A stretch of DNA of 64,000 bases from contig NZ_JOFH01000041.1 in the NCBI RefSeq assembly GCF_000721235.1, forward strand, positions 1 through 64,000. The letters run 5' to 3'. The notes below the pieces were generated by a model. The model was not told where the DNA came from, did no database searches, and saw only the letters and a program-made list of their open reading frames with translations. Positions 23,957 through 31,905 of this stretch are shown piece after piece. Source of the stretch: Streptomyces olivaceus. GTDB lineage: Bacteria; Actinomycetota; Actinomycetes; Streptomycetales; Streptomycetaceae. Both the position numbers and the translations under genes were made by a program. The number at the start of each line of letters is the position of its first letter. Position 1 is the stretch's first letter.

Positions 23957-24825
23957 CGGTCACCACGGGGGACGGCCACCGCGGCCCGCTGCTGCGGGAA
24001 CACGCCGACATCCAGCTGCCCGGCGTCGAGTCCGCACTCCGCGGCGATCCGGTCTTCCACGCGGTCAGCCCCGAGGACCTCCTGGTGCTGACGGTCCGGG
24101 GCGCCCAGCTCCCCGACCACTTCCTTGAACGCGTCTACGCCTTCCGCCTGGTGCAGTACCTCCGGCGCGGGTGGGTCGACGCCGCGGCGGTCGCCGACCG
24201 CGACCTGCGGCACGAACCGTACGACGAGCAGGCGCTGCGCGACTTCCACACCCTCGTCCTGGAGCGGGAGACCGGGTGGCTGCGCGGCTACGGCACCCTC
24301 GCCGTGTCACCGGACCCGGCGGGCACCACCCTCGGTGACCCCTCCCACCTGCCGTTCGTCGTTGAGCGGGACTACGGGATGCGGCTGGCCGCCACGCTGG
24401 GCGCCCGGACCCCGTCGTCCGCGGTCCGGGAGGGCAAGCGGCTGGTCCGCGACGCCGGGATGCCGCGGTCCCACGCCGCGGCGACGGTTCCCTGGTGGGT
24501 CTACCTCGCCTGGGCGGCGGCCTGCACCGAAGTACTGGACCGGCCCGGCGGGACCGTCGTGGGCGACGGGAAGAAGAGCGGGGCCGTGCACCAGCTCGGA
24601 CTGCTCGGCTTCCGCGTCCGCACCCTCGACGTCGCGCCGCTGCCGCCCGGCCCGGCGGACCTCTACGCCCCCATGTGGAACCAGCGCGAGCGTTCCTACC
24701 CGTTCCTCCTGACGGACGACGGCCGGCTGCGGCCGACCCTCGATCACCTGACGGCCCTGCTGATGTCCGAAGAGCCGGTCTCCATACGTGCCCGACTCAC
24801 CCGGTTCCTGGAGACGAGCGCATGA
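23953..24825 (+). CDS. LuxI/FeeM-like GNAT-fold acyltransferase (proposed)
   Basis: The 290-residue protein is not a standard GNAT but has the succession seen in acyl-homoserine lactone synthases and N-acyl amino acid synthases. FRLVQYLRRGW (residues 64-74) comes first, then E-P-Y-D near 88-91, a strand YGTLAV (113-118), LPFVVERDYG, and VREGKRLVRD (158-167), which recalls the family's E-x-x-R block. These enzymes move an acyl group from ACP onto an amine. The operon encodes an ACP three genes later, which fits. It overlaps both neighbours (ATGA). No LuxR-type receptor is adjacent, so a metabolite role is as likely as signalling. Confidence 0.6.
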   Translation: MTVTTGDGHRGPLLREHADIQLPGVESALRGDPVFHAVSPEDLLVLTVRGAQLPDHFLERVYAFRLVQYLRRGWVDAAAVADRDLRHEPYDEQALRDFHTLVLERETGWLRGYGTLAVSPDPAGTTLGDPSHLPFVVERDYGMRLAATLGARTPSSAVREGKRLVRDAGMPRSHAAATVPWWVYLAWAAACTEVLDRPGGTVVGDGKKSGAVHQLGLLGFRVRTLDVAPLPPGPADLYAPMWNQRERSYPFLLTDDGRLRPTLDHLTALLMSEEPVSIRARLTRFLETSA

Positions 24826-25817
24826 GCATCATCGACGTGGACACGCCCGAACAGGCGCGCGAGCTGGACGAAGACACCTTCTACGCCTGCCTCACCCAAC
24901 GCAACCGCGGGCTCATCGACCCGCGGCTGCAGGCCAGGATCGCCGCCACCCGGTTGCTGGTGGCCGGGTGCGGCTCCATCGGCGGTGCCACGGTCGCACC
25001 ACTGGGGCGCATGGGATATCGGCACTTCACCCTGGCGGACGTGGGCACCTACGAGCTGAACAACCTCAACCGGCAGAACGCCACGGTGGACGACCTCGGC
25101 CGGAACAAGGCCGAGGTCGGCGCCCGCACGCTGCGGGGCGTCAACCCCCACATCGACGTCCGGGTCGTACCCGACGGTGTCACCGCGGCCAACGCCCGTG
25201 AACTCGTCGAGGCCGCGGACGTCGTCGTGGACGGCGTCGACGTCACCACTGGTTCGGGCCTGGCTGCCAAAGTGCGCCTGCACGAGGAGGCATGCCGGCA
25301 GCGCAAGCCCCTGGTGACCGGATGGGACATGGCCGGCATGCTCGCGGCCCAGGTCTTCGACTACCGGCTGGTCCGCCGGGTCTTTGACGGCCAGCTCGTT
25401 CCGGGGGACGAAGAGCGCCTGAGCACCTGGGAGGTCGTCTTCCGCATCGCCCCACGGGCGTACATACCCGCGGAGATGTTCCGCGAACTGCGGCAGGGGC
25501 TGCGCCGTCCCGACTACAGCGTGCCCCAACTGGCCGAGGCAGCGACGCAGTTCGGTTCCCTGGCCGTGCACATGGTCAACGTGCTGGTCTCCGGCCGGAA
25601 ACTGCCGCGCACCGTCGCGGTGGACGTGCATCACCTGTCGATGACACGGCGTGTCCGCCTCGTCGACGACCTCGCCCGCCAGCTGGAGCGGGCCCGGTTC
25701 CTTGCCCAGTTGCCCAGGGGGCATGCCTGGCGCGGGTTCGCGCCCGCGCCGGTCTACCGGGCCGGACGCCGGCTGGCCGGCGGTACACGCGAGAAATGGG
25801 AGGAGAAGACGGCATGA
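24822..25817 (+). CDS. ThiF/MoeB/E1-like adenylating enzyme
   Basis: The 331-residue protein has the E1-like Rossmann loop GCGSIGG (residues 49-55), Asp73 for ATP ribose, and ELNNLNRQ (78-85), the D-x-x-E-x-x-N-x-x-R-Q signature of ThiF/MoeB/E1. It would adenylate a carboxylate. Only three cysteines are present (23, 50 and about 157). There is no zinc-binding CxxC pair, and no cysteine in the usual thioester position, so a MccB- or PaaA-like adenylation chemistry is more likely than sulfur or ubiquitin-like transfer. It overlaps both neighbours (ATGA). The substrate is unknown: an acyl chain, an amino acid or a small protein. Confidence 0.85.
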   Translation: MSIIDVDTPEQARELDEDTFYACLTQRNRGLIDPRLQARIAATRLLVAGCGSIGGATVAPLGRMGYRHFTLADVGTYELNNLNRQNATVDDLGRNKAEVGARTLRGVNPHIDVRVVPDGVTAANARELVEAADVVVDGVDVTTGSGLAAKVRLHEEACRQRKPLVTGWDMAGMLAAQVFDYRLVRRVFDGQLVPGDEERLSTWEVVFRIAPRAYIPAEMFRELRQGLRRPDYSVPQLAEAATQFGSLAVHMVNVLVSGRKLPRTVAVDVHHLSMTRRVRLVDDLARQLERARFLAQLPRGHAWRGFAPAPVYRAGRRLAGGTREKWEEKTA

Positions 25818-26854
25818 CTGAGGATTTCCGCTATACGGACCTCCGTGCGGCGGGTGTCCGGATCGACACCGACGCGTCCGCACGCATCGAACAGGCGGCG
25901 CTGCGGCTCGCGGGGGAGAACGCGGGGCGCTCACTGCACGACACGGACCTGCTGCACGCCGTGGAACTGGCGGCGGCTGCCCTGCCCGAGGCGGCGCACA
26001 AGGCGCTGATCTCGTTCCGCGACGAGGGGAACACCGGCGGCTGCCTGCTGCTGACCGGGCTGCCGCTGGGCGCCCTGCCCGCCACCCCCGACCGCCTGGA
26101 GGACGAACCCGCCTGGCCCGAGGTGCCCGTGGCCACGCTGGTCCAGCTCATGGCCATGTCGGTGCTGGGCCGCTCGTTCTCCTACCAGGACGAGAAGTCC
26201 GGTCACCTCGTACAGGACGTGTGCCCGAAGAAGGGAGAGGAGGACCGTCAGGAGAACAGCGGGTCCGTGCTGCTGGAACTGCACACCGAGGACGGCTTCC
26301 ACCCCCACCCCCCGCACTTCCTCAGCCTGCTCTGCCTGCGCGGAGACTCCGAGGGGACCGCGGCCACGGTCACCGGCAGCGTCCTGGACGCCCTGCCGCT
26401 CCTGGACGACGAGACCGTCTCGGTACTGCGCGCGCCCGAGTTCCGGACCCGGTTCAGCACGTCCTTCCTGCCCGACGAGACGGTGGAAGTGCTGACCGAT
26501 CCGATGCCGGTGCTCACCGGGCCCGACCGGTGCCCCGAACTCCATGTGGACTTCCACGGCACCGTCGCCCAGACGCCCCGGGCCGAGCGCGCCCTCGACC
26601 GGCTGGAGCAGGCGATGAGGCGCTCTCTGAAGGGCATCGTGCTGCGCCCCGGCGACCTGGTCGTCGTGGACAACCGGCGCGCGGTACACGGCCGTACCGG
26701 ATTCACTCCCCGCTACGACGGCCAGGACCGCTGGTTGCGCCGCTCCTTCGCCGTCTCCGACCTGCGCCCCGTCAACGACCGGCTGAACGAGGGGCGCAGT
26801 CACGTCCCCGTGGTCACGGCGGGCGACCCCCGTCTGGCCGCCACGACGGCCTGA
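25814..26854 (+). CDS. Fe(II)/2-oxoglutarate oxygenase, VioC/AsnO (clavaminate synthase-like) type
   Basis: The 346-residue oxygenase carries the iron triad His157-x-Glu159 (LLELHTEDGFHP) and His292 (AVHGRTGF), with RWLRR nearby for 2-oxoglutarate. HTEDGFHP followed by LSLLCLRG is characteristic of the VioC/AsnO/OrfP group, which hydroxylates free Arg, Asn or related amino acids at C-beta. That makes an amino acid or acyl-amino acid the likely substrate. The start is ATG 25814, overlapping the E1 stop; the upstream in-frame start lacks support. A 49-base gap follows before the ACP. Confidence 0.88.
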   Translation: MTEDFRYTDLRAAGVRIDTDASARIEQAALRLAGENAGRSLHDTDLLHAVELAAAALPEAAHKALISFRDEGNTGGCLLLTGLPLGALPATPDRLEDEPAWPEVPVATLVQLMAMSVLGRSFSYQDEKSGHLVQDVCPKKGEEDRQENSGSVLLELHTEDGFHPHPPHFLSLLCLRGDSEGTAATVTGSVLDALPLLDDETVSVLRAPEFRTRFSTSFLPDETVEVLTDPMPVLTGPDRCPELHVDFHGTVAQTPRAERALDRLEQAMRRSLKGIVLRPGDLVVVDNRRAVHGRTGFTPRYDGQDRWLRRSFAVSDLRPVNDRLNEGRSHVPVVTAGDPRLAATTA

Positions 26855-26903
26855 GGACGCAGACCGCCCTCACTCTCTCCCATCCGACGGAAGGACAAGC
26901 AAC

Positions 26904-27158
26904 ATGAGCGAGAACCTGCAGGCGACCATCATCAAGATCCTCGTGGAGGACCTGGAGGTCGATGCGGAGCAGGCGACCGGCGACGCCACCCTGGCCGAAC
27001 TCGACCTGGATTCGCTGGCCATCGCCGAGCTCGTCGTGCGACTCAAGGAGGAGGCCGGCGCCGACCTCGGCGAGGAGGAGTCCAGCATGGGCAGCCTGAC
27101 CGTCTCCGGTCTGGCGGACCTGGCGGTAGCCGCCAAAAGCGGTGAGCAGGCGGCATGA
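26904..27158 (+). CDS. Acyl carrier protein
   Basis: The 84-residue acidic protein contains ELDLDSLAIAELV, with Ser37 in D-S-L as the phosphopantetheine attachment site. It is distinct from the primary FAS II ACP because it lies inside this locus. Its stop overlaps the ketosynthase start (ATGA). It would tether the chain built by the two ketosynthases and donate acyl groups to the LuxI-like transferase. AGGA precedes the ATG by nine bases. Confidence 0.93.
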   Translation: MSENLQATIIKILVEDLEVDAEQATGDATLAELDLDSLAIAELVVRLKEEAGADLGEEESSMGSLTVSGLADLAVAAKSGEQAA

Positions 27159-28369
27159 GGACCGGCGCCGCAGTCGTCACCGGCGCGGGCATGGTCACCG
27201 CGGCCGGGATCGGTGTCGACGAGACCTGGAAGGCCGTCCGGGAGGGCCGGTCCTTGACCGGCGTCCCGGACAGGCCCGCCGATGTCCCGGAACGCCACTG
27301 CCTGCCCGTGGCGCCCTTCGGCAAGGACGTGCTGCCCGGCAGGGGGACCGCGCACCTGGACCCGTTCATCCGCTACGCCCTGGTGGCGGTGGACCAGGCG
27401 CTCGCCGAGTCCGGACACGACCCGCGCTCCTGGGACGGCCGCCGGGTGGGCGTGGTGGTGGGCTGCGGACTGGGCGGCGCCGGCACCATGGCCGCCGCCC
27501 AGGGCCGGCTGCTGGACGGGGGCGCGGCCGCGGTCTCGCCCTACGTCCACCCGCGCTCCCTGATCAACATGGCGGCCGGGACCGTCGCCATCCGGCACGG
27601 CATCACCGGCCCCTCGCACACCGTGGTCGCCGCTTGCGCGTCGGGCGCCGTCGCGATCGGGGTCGCCCGGGATCTGCTGCGCACCGGTGCCTGCGACATC
27701 GTCGTCGCCTGCGGCACGGACGCCGGCGTGGTGCCGGTGGTCGCGGCGGGGTTCGCCGCCATGGGGGCCCTGTCGGACGCCGACGCGCTGGACGCGTCCC
27801 GGCCGTTCGCGGCCGACCGCAGCGGTTTCGTCCTCTCGGAGGGCGCCGCCGCCGTCGTGCTGGAACGTGAGGAGGACGCCCGTCGCAGAGACGCGCCGCG
27901 GCTGGGCAGCGTTCTGGGCCACGGCTGCACCACCGACGCGCACCACCCCGTCCAGCCGCATCCGGACGGTGCCGGCGCGGAGGCAGCGGTGCGGGAGGCG
28001 CTGGCGGATGCCCGGCTCGACGCGCGGGACGTCGACCACGTCAACGCGCACGGCACGTCGACCCCGTACAACGACCGCGTCGAGGGCCGTCTGATCAACC
28101 GGGTGTTTCCGCACCGGCCTCCGGTCACCGCCAACAAGGGGGTGCTCGGGCACTCGCTGGGCGCGGCCGGTGCCGTCGAGGCGGTGCTGACCCTGCGCTC
28201 GCTCGGGGCCGGCGTTGTACCGCCGACCGCGCACACCCGGTCCGTCGACCCGGAGCTGAGCGGGCTGGACCTCGTCACCGGACGGGAGAGAGCCGCGGAC
28301 CTGCGGTACGCCGTCAGCACCTCCCTCGGTTTCGGCGGCGCCAACTGCGCGCTGGTACTGGGCACATGA
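27155..28369 (+). CDS. Beta-ketoacyl-ACP synthase, KAS II (FabF) type
   Basis: The 404-residue enzyme has the full catalytic set: Cys161 (VAACASGAVA), His299 (NAHGTSTPYND) and His333 (VLGHSLGAAGA). It condenses an acyl-ACP with malonyl-ACP. No chain-length factor is encoded beside it, so this is a stand-alone KS of FAS or reducing type, not a type II aromatic polyketide pair. No dedicated ketoreductase or dehydratase is in the locus; primary FAS enzymes would have to supply them. ATG 27155 overlaps the ACP stop. Confidence 0.92.
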   Translation: MRTGAAVVTGAGMVTAAGIGVDETWKAVREGRSLTGVPDRPADVPERHCLPVAPFGKDVLPGRGTAHLDPFIRYALVAVDQALAESGHDPRSWDGRRVGVVVGCGLGGAGTMAAAQGRLLDGGAAAVSPYVHPRSLINMAAGTVAIRHGITGPSHTVVAACASGAVAIGVARDLLRTGACDIVVACGTDAGVVPVVAAGFAAMGALSDADALDASRPFAADRSGFVLSEGAAAVVLEREEDARRRDAPRLGSVLGHGCTTDAHHPVQPHPDGAGAEAAVREALADARLDARDVDHVNAHGTSTPYNDRVEGRLINRVFPHRPPVTANKGVLGHSLGAAGAVEAVLTLRSLGAGVVPPTAHTRSVDPELSGLDLVTGRERAADLRYAVSTSLGFGGANCALVLGT

Positions 28370-28377
28370 CGCGCCCC

Positions 28378-28410
28378 ACCGGCCCCGGCCCGACGGTCCA
28401 CGGGGCCGGT
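28378..28410 (+). terminator. Hairpin between the two ketosynthase genes
   Basis: ACCGGCCCCG (28378-28387) pairs with CGGGGCCGGT (28401-28410). It lies nine bases after the KAS II stop. It may reduce read-through into the FabH gene, which starts 110 bases further on; no T-run is present, so strength is uncertain. Confidence 0.5.
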
Positions 28411-28519
28411 GAGGAGGGCGGTCGCGGTCCGTTCGCCCTCGTCTCGCTGCCGGAGATCGTCACCATGATTCATCTCGCCCCCGCCGTCGCCCGCGCCGCG
28501 ACGAGAACCGAGGAGACCG

Positions 28520-29524
28520 ATGCCACAGCCTCCGTCCGATCAGCGTCCGTCCGACCGGTGTGCCGTCCTGGCCGGCCTCGGCACGTGTCTGCCCGCACGG
28601 AACGTGACCAATGACGACCTGGCCGCGCGCCTGGACACGTCGCACGAGTGGATCCACGGACGCACCGGCATAGCGACCCGCCGGATCGCGGCCGAGGGCA
28701 TCTCGACGGGCGATCTGGCCACCACCGCCGCCGGGAACGCCCTCGCCTCCGCCGGGCGCACCTCGTGCGACCTGGTGGTGGTGGCCACCACCACACCCGA
28801 CCGGGCCTGCCCCGCCACCGCCCCGTCCGTGGCCCGTGCGCTGGGTCTCTCCGGGGCGGCCGCCTTCGACCTGGCGGCGGTCTGCTCCGGTTTCGTCTAC
28901 GCGCTGTCCACCGCCTCGGCCATGATCGCCGCGGGCACCTGCCGGAGCGCGCTGGTCATCGGGGCCGACCTGTACTCCACGATCACCGACCCGGACGACC
29001 GGGGCACGGCGATCATCTTCGGCGACGGTGCGGGAGCCGTGTTCCTGGAGCCCGGCAGCCGGACGGACCCCGGCGCCGTCCTCCACCACGACCTCGGCAG
29101 CGACGGGGACGGACGCGACCTGATCACTGTCGCCCCGGGCGAACGGTATCTGAGCATGCGTGGCCGCGAGGTGTACGTACAGGCCGTCCCCGGGATGACC
29201 GACTCGGCCCTGCGCGTCCTGAAGGAGGCCGGATGGGACGCGGAGGACGTCGACGCGTTCGTCGGGCACCAGGCCAACATCCGCATCCTCGCATCGGTGG
29301 CCAAGCGCCTGGGGCTGCCCGAGGAGCGGGTGATCACGAACATCGAGGAGGTGGGCAACACGGCCGCGGCCTCCATCCCGCTCGCGCTCGCCCACGGCGT
29401 ACGGGAGGGCCGCGTGACGCGCGGCGACCGGCTCCTGCTCACCGCGTTCGGCGGCGGACTGACCTGGGGCTCCACGGCACTGACCTGGTCCGGCGCCCAG
29501 CCCGTCCACAGCGTCCGCGGATAG
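28520..29524 (+). CDS. Beta-ketoacyl-ACP synthase III (FabH-like)
   Basis: The 334-residue enzyme has the KAS III triad Cys122 (AAVCSGFVYAL), His250 (VGHQANIRI) and Asn280 (VGNTAAASI). KAS III starts chains by condensing an acyl-CoA with malonyl-ACP, but homologues in secondary metabolism also perform acyl transfer or heteroatom coupling. It is a second copy outside the FAS operon. AGGAG at 28510-28514 gives a good site for ATG 28520. The 150-base gap from the KAS II gene and the hairpin in it suggest partial transcriptional separation. Confidence 0.9.
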   Translation: MPQPPSDQRPSDRCAVLAGLGTCLPARNVTNDDLAARLDTSHEWIHGRTGIATRRIAAEGISTGDLATTAAGNALASAGRTSCDLVVVATTTPDRACPATAPSVARALGLSGAAAFDLAAVCSGFVYALSTASAMIAAGTCRSALVIGADLYSTITDPDDRGTAIIFGDGAGAVFLEPGSRTDPGAVLHHDLGSDGDGRDLITVAPGERYLSMRGREVYVQAVPGMTDSALRVLKEAGWDAEDVDAFVGHQANIRILASVAKRLGLPEERVITNIEEVGNTAAASIPLALAHGVREGRVTRGDRLLLTAFGGGLTWGSTALTWSGAQPVHSVRG

Positions 29525-29611
29525 CAGGGGCGGTGTCCGAGCGGTGGGGTGTGGCGGCGGCGTGTGATTACCGTTCGCCGCGGCCCCTGCCTTATCGCTA
29601 CCGTGCGGACC

Positions 29612-30127
29612 ATGACCACCACCACCGACGACGCTCACGAAGCCCCCGCCGCCCACCCCCGTTTCGCCGCCGCCCTGCGGGAGCTCGGGCTCGGGGAACT
29701 GGCCGGACGGGCCCGGCGGTTCCCGGAGGCCACGCGGACCGCCGCCGAGGCCGCCGCCGCCATCGGGTGCGAGCTGAGCCAGATCTGCAAGTCGCTCATC
29801 TTCGCCGCGGACGGCGTCCCCGTCCTGGTCCTCATGGACGGCGCCTCCCGCGTCGACCTGGACCGGGTCCGCGAGGAACTCGGCGCCGGGAAGGTCACGC
29901 GGGCCAAGGCCGACGTCGTGCGGGAGACGACCGGGTACGCGATCGGCGGCGTACCGCCCTTCGGACACCGTACCCGCACCCGCGTCCTCGCCGACCGCTC
30001 GCTGCTCGCGCACGACGTCGTCTGGGCCGCCGCCGGCACCCCGTACGCCGTCTTCCCGATGCAGCCCAAGGACCTCGTCGCCACCGCCGGCGCCACCCTC
30101 GTGGACGTGCGCGAACCCTCCGCGTGA
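29612..30127 (+). CDS. YbaK/EbsC family aminoacyl-tRNA deacylase
   Basis: The 171-residue protein belongs to the YbaK/ProX family of trans-editing deacylases. It shows the invariant Lys in GCELSQICKSLIFAADG, then VTRAKADVVRETTGYAIGGVPPFGH, the conserved Gly-Gly-x-x-P-x-G loop. Such proteins hydrolyse mischarged Cys- or Ala-tRNA(Pro). ATG 29612 is chosen over an upstream ATG because the leader is unconserved. It is monocistronic in appearance. Confidence 0.9.
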   Translation: MTTTTDDAHEAPAAHPRFAAALRELGLGELAGRARRFPEATRTAAEAAAAIGCELSQICKSLIFAADGVPVLVLMDGASRVDLDRVREELGAGKVTRAKADVVRETTGYAIGGVPPFGHRTRTRVLADRSLLAHDVVWAAAGTPYAVFPMQPKDLVATAGATLVDVREPSA

Positions 30128-30204
30128 CCACCCGCCCTCCCCGATGCGTGCGGAGTGACGTCCTGAGGCGCACCCTGGAAGGAGGTGTTCCGGAGGTGAT
30201 CGTC

Positions 30205-30483
30205 ATGATGCACACCGCAGTGGGATGGCATGTCGAGCTGGAGTTCACGGAGGACGACGACCAGCACACGCGGGCGGTCGCGATGGTGCGGCTCCCCGAC
30301 GGCACCGAGGTCCGCGCGCACGGCCGCGCCAGCCGGCACCGGGCGGACTCCCGGCAGCCACGGGTCGGTGAGGAGGTCGCGGGGGCCCGCGCGTTGAACG
30401 AGCTCGCGATGCGCCTGCTCACCAAGGCGCACGAGGAGATCGACTCGGCGTCGGGGCGGACCTCCCACCCGATCCACGTGTGA
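30205..30483 (+). CDS. DUF1876 domain protein
   Basis: This is a 92-residue protein with the DUF1876 (dsRBD-like fold) pattern: WHVELEFTEDDDQHTRAVAMVRLPDGTEVRAHGRASRHRADSR, then EEVAGARALNELAMRLL. Function is unknown; members are common in Streptomyces, often near stress genes. CGGAGG at 30191-30196 supports ATG 30205 (eight bases), with ATG 30208 and GTG 30196 as alternatives. Confidence 0.82.
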   Translation: MMHTAVGWHVELEFTEDDDQHTRAVAMVRLPDGTEVRAHGRASRHRADSRQPRVGEEVAGARALNELAMRLLTKAHEEIDSASGRTSHPIHV

Positions 30484-30544
30484 GAGGACTGTCTGAAACG
30501 GCTGTCTGAAAGGGCTGTGCGAAAGGGCTGTGCGGAAGGGCTGC

Positions 30545-31750
30545 TCAGTCCGCGTCGTCGCCCGCGTCGAGCGACGTCCGGACCGCCCGGACCAGCGCCT
30601 GCGCCCGCGGGTCCGCCGTCACGGTCTTGCGGAAGCCGTTGGTGACGTAGCCCAGGGCTACGCCCGCCTCCGGGTCGGCGAAGCCCAGGGCGCCGCCGCG
30701 GCCCGGGTGGCCGAAGGAGCCCGGGGACAGGAACGGCGACGCGCCGCCGTGCAGCATGTAGCCGAGGCCGAAGCGGGTGTTCACCACCAGCACGCGGTCC
30801 GGACCGGCGGACTCCTCGGCGCGGGCCCGCTCCATGGTCGCCGGGTCGAAGAGCCGTACCCGCCGCGTCACGCCGTCGACCTCGCCGATCAGCGCCGCGT
30901 AGAACCGGGCCAGCCCGTCCGCCGTCGCGATGCCGTTGGTCGCCGGCAGGGCCGCCGCGCGGTACGCCGGGTCGTTCTGGTCGGGGAAGGGCGTGATCGC
31001 GGCGAAGGCGCGCCGGGTCAGGGACTCCGGGTCCTCGTAGGCCTCGGTCACGTTGCGCCTGGGGCGCAGGCGGGGACCGTTGCCGGACGGCTCGGGCTCC
31101 GCCAGCGGGCCGACGCGCCCGGTCCGGCCGGCCGCCTCCTCCGCCGGGGGCAGCCCCACCCACAGGTCCAGGTCCAGCGGGCGGGCGATCTCGTCCGCGA
31201 TCCACCGGCCGGCGCCGCGCCCGCCCGTCACCCGGCGGACCAGTTCGTCGAGCAGCCAGCCGTAGGTCAGCGCGTGGTAGCCGTGGTCGGTGCCGGGTTC
31301 CCAGACCGGTGTCTGGGCGGCGACGGCCTGCGGGCCCCGCAGCGGGTCCAGCGCGTCCCCGGAGCCGAGCGGCCGGTCGAGCACCGGCAGTCCCGCTCGG
31401 TGGTTCAGCACGTGCCTCACCAGCACCCGCTCCTTGCCGTGCGCCTTGAACTCCGGCCAGTACTCGCCCACCGGTGCGTCCAGGTCCAGCTCGCCGCGCT
31501 GGTGCAGCAGCAGCGGTACGGCGGCGGCGACACCCTTGGTCGCCGAGCGCACGACCTGCGCGGTGCCCCGGCGCCACGGCTCGATGCCGTCGATGTCCCG
31601 GCTGCCGCCCCACAGGTCGACGACCTTGCGGCCGTCCCGGTAGACGGCGACCGCCGCGCCCCGGTCGCCGAGCACCGTGAAATTGCGTACGAACGCGTCC
31701 CTGACCGGCTCGAAGCCCTCGGCGACTGTGCCGTGCACGTCCACGCTCAC
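30545..31750 (-). CDS. Serine hydrolase of the beta-lactamase / EstB family
   Basis: The 401-residue protein has Ser69-x-x-Lys72 (RSATKG) and a Tyr in YHALTYGWLL, and ends with FGHPGRGGALGFADP in place of KTG. This is the class-C-like esterase / D-aminopeptidase family, not a resistance beta-lactamase. No signal peptide is visible at GTG 31750, so it is probably cytoplasmic. The frame remains open upstream, but the homologous region begins with VAEGFEPVRDAFVRNF. The substrate is unknown. Confidence 0.85.
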   Translation of the reverse strand: MSVDVHGTVAEGFEPVRDAFVRNFTVLGDRGAAVAVYRDGRKVVDLWGGSRDIDGIEPWRRGTAQVVRSATKGVAAAVPLLLHQRGELDLDAPVGEYWPEFKAHGKERVLVRHVLNHRAGLPVLDRPLGSGDALDPLRGPQAVAAQTPVWEPGTDHGYHALTYGWLLDELVRRVTGGRGAGRWIADEIARPLDLDLWVGLPPAEEAAGRTGRVGPLAEPEPSGNGPRLRPRRNVTEAYEDPESLTRRAFAAITPFPDQNDPAYRAAALPATNGIATADGLARFYAALIGEVDGVTRRVRLFDPATMERARAEESAGPDRVLVVNTRFGLGYMLHGGASPFLSPGSFGHPGRGGALGFADPEAGVALGYVTNGFRKTVTADPRAQALVRAVRTSLDAGDDAD

Positions 31751-31905
31751 CTCTGTACGTCCCTTCCGTTCGCCCGCGACATTCGCCCGCGACGTTCGCC
31801 CGCGACGTTCTCCCGTGACAGTGGGTGCAACCGCCACCGACCGCCCGTGATTCCTCCCCCGGGGTGGGTTGTGCGGTTCGGTCGCGGGTGTTCCGCCGCG
31901 CGTGT

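Noticed and set aside
28366..28614. Short open frame between the two ketosynthases
   Set aside because: It is Arg/Pro-rich, overlaps the FabH start and lacks a motif; the gap is better read as a hairpin and leader.
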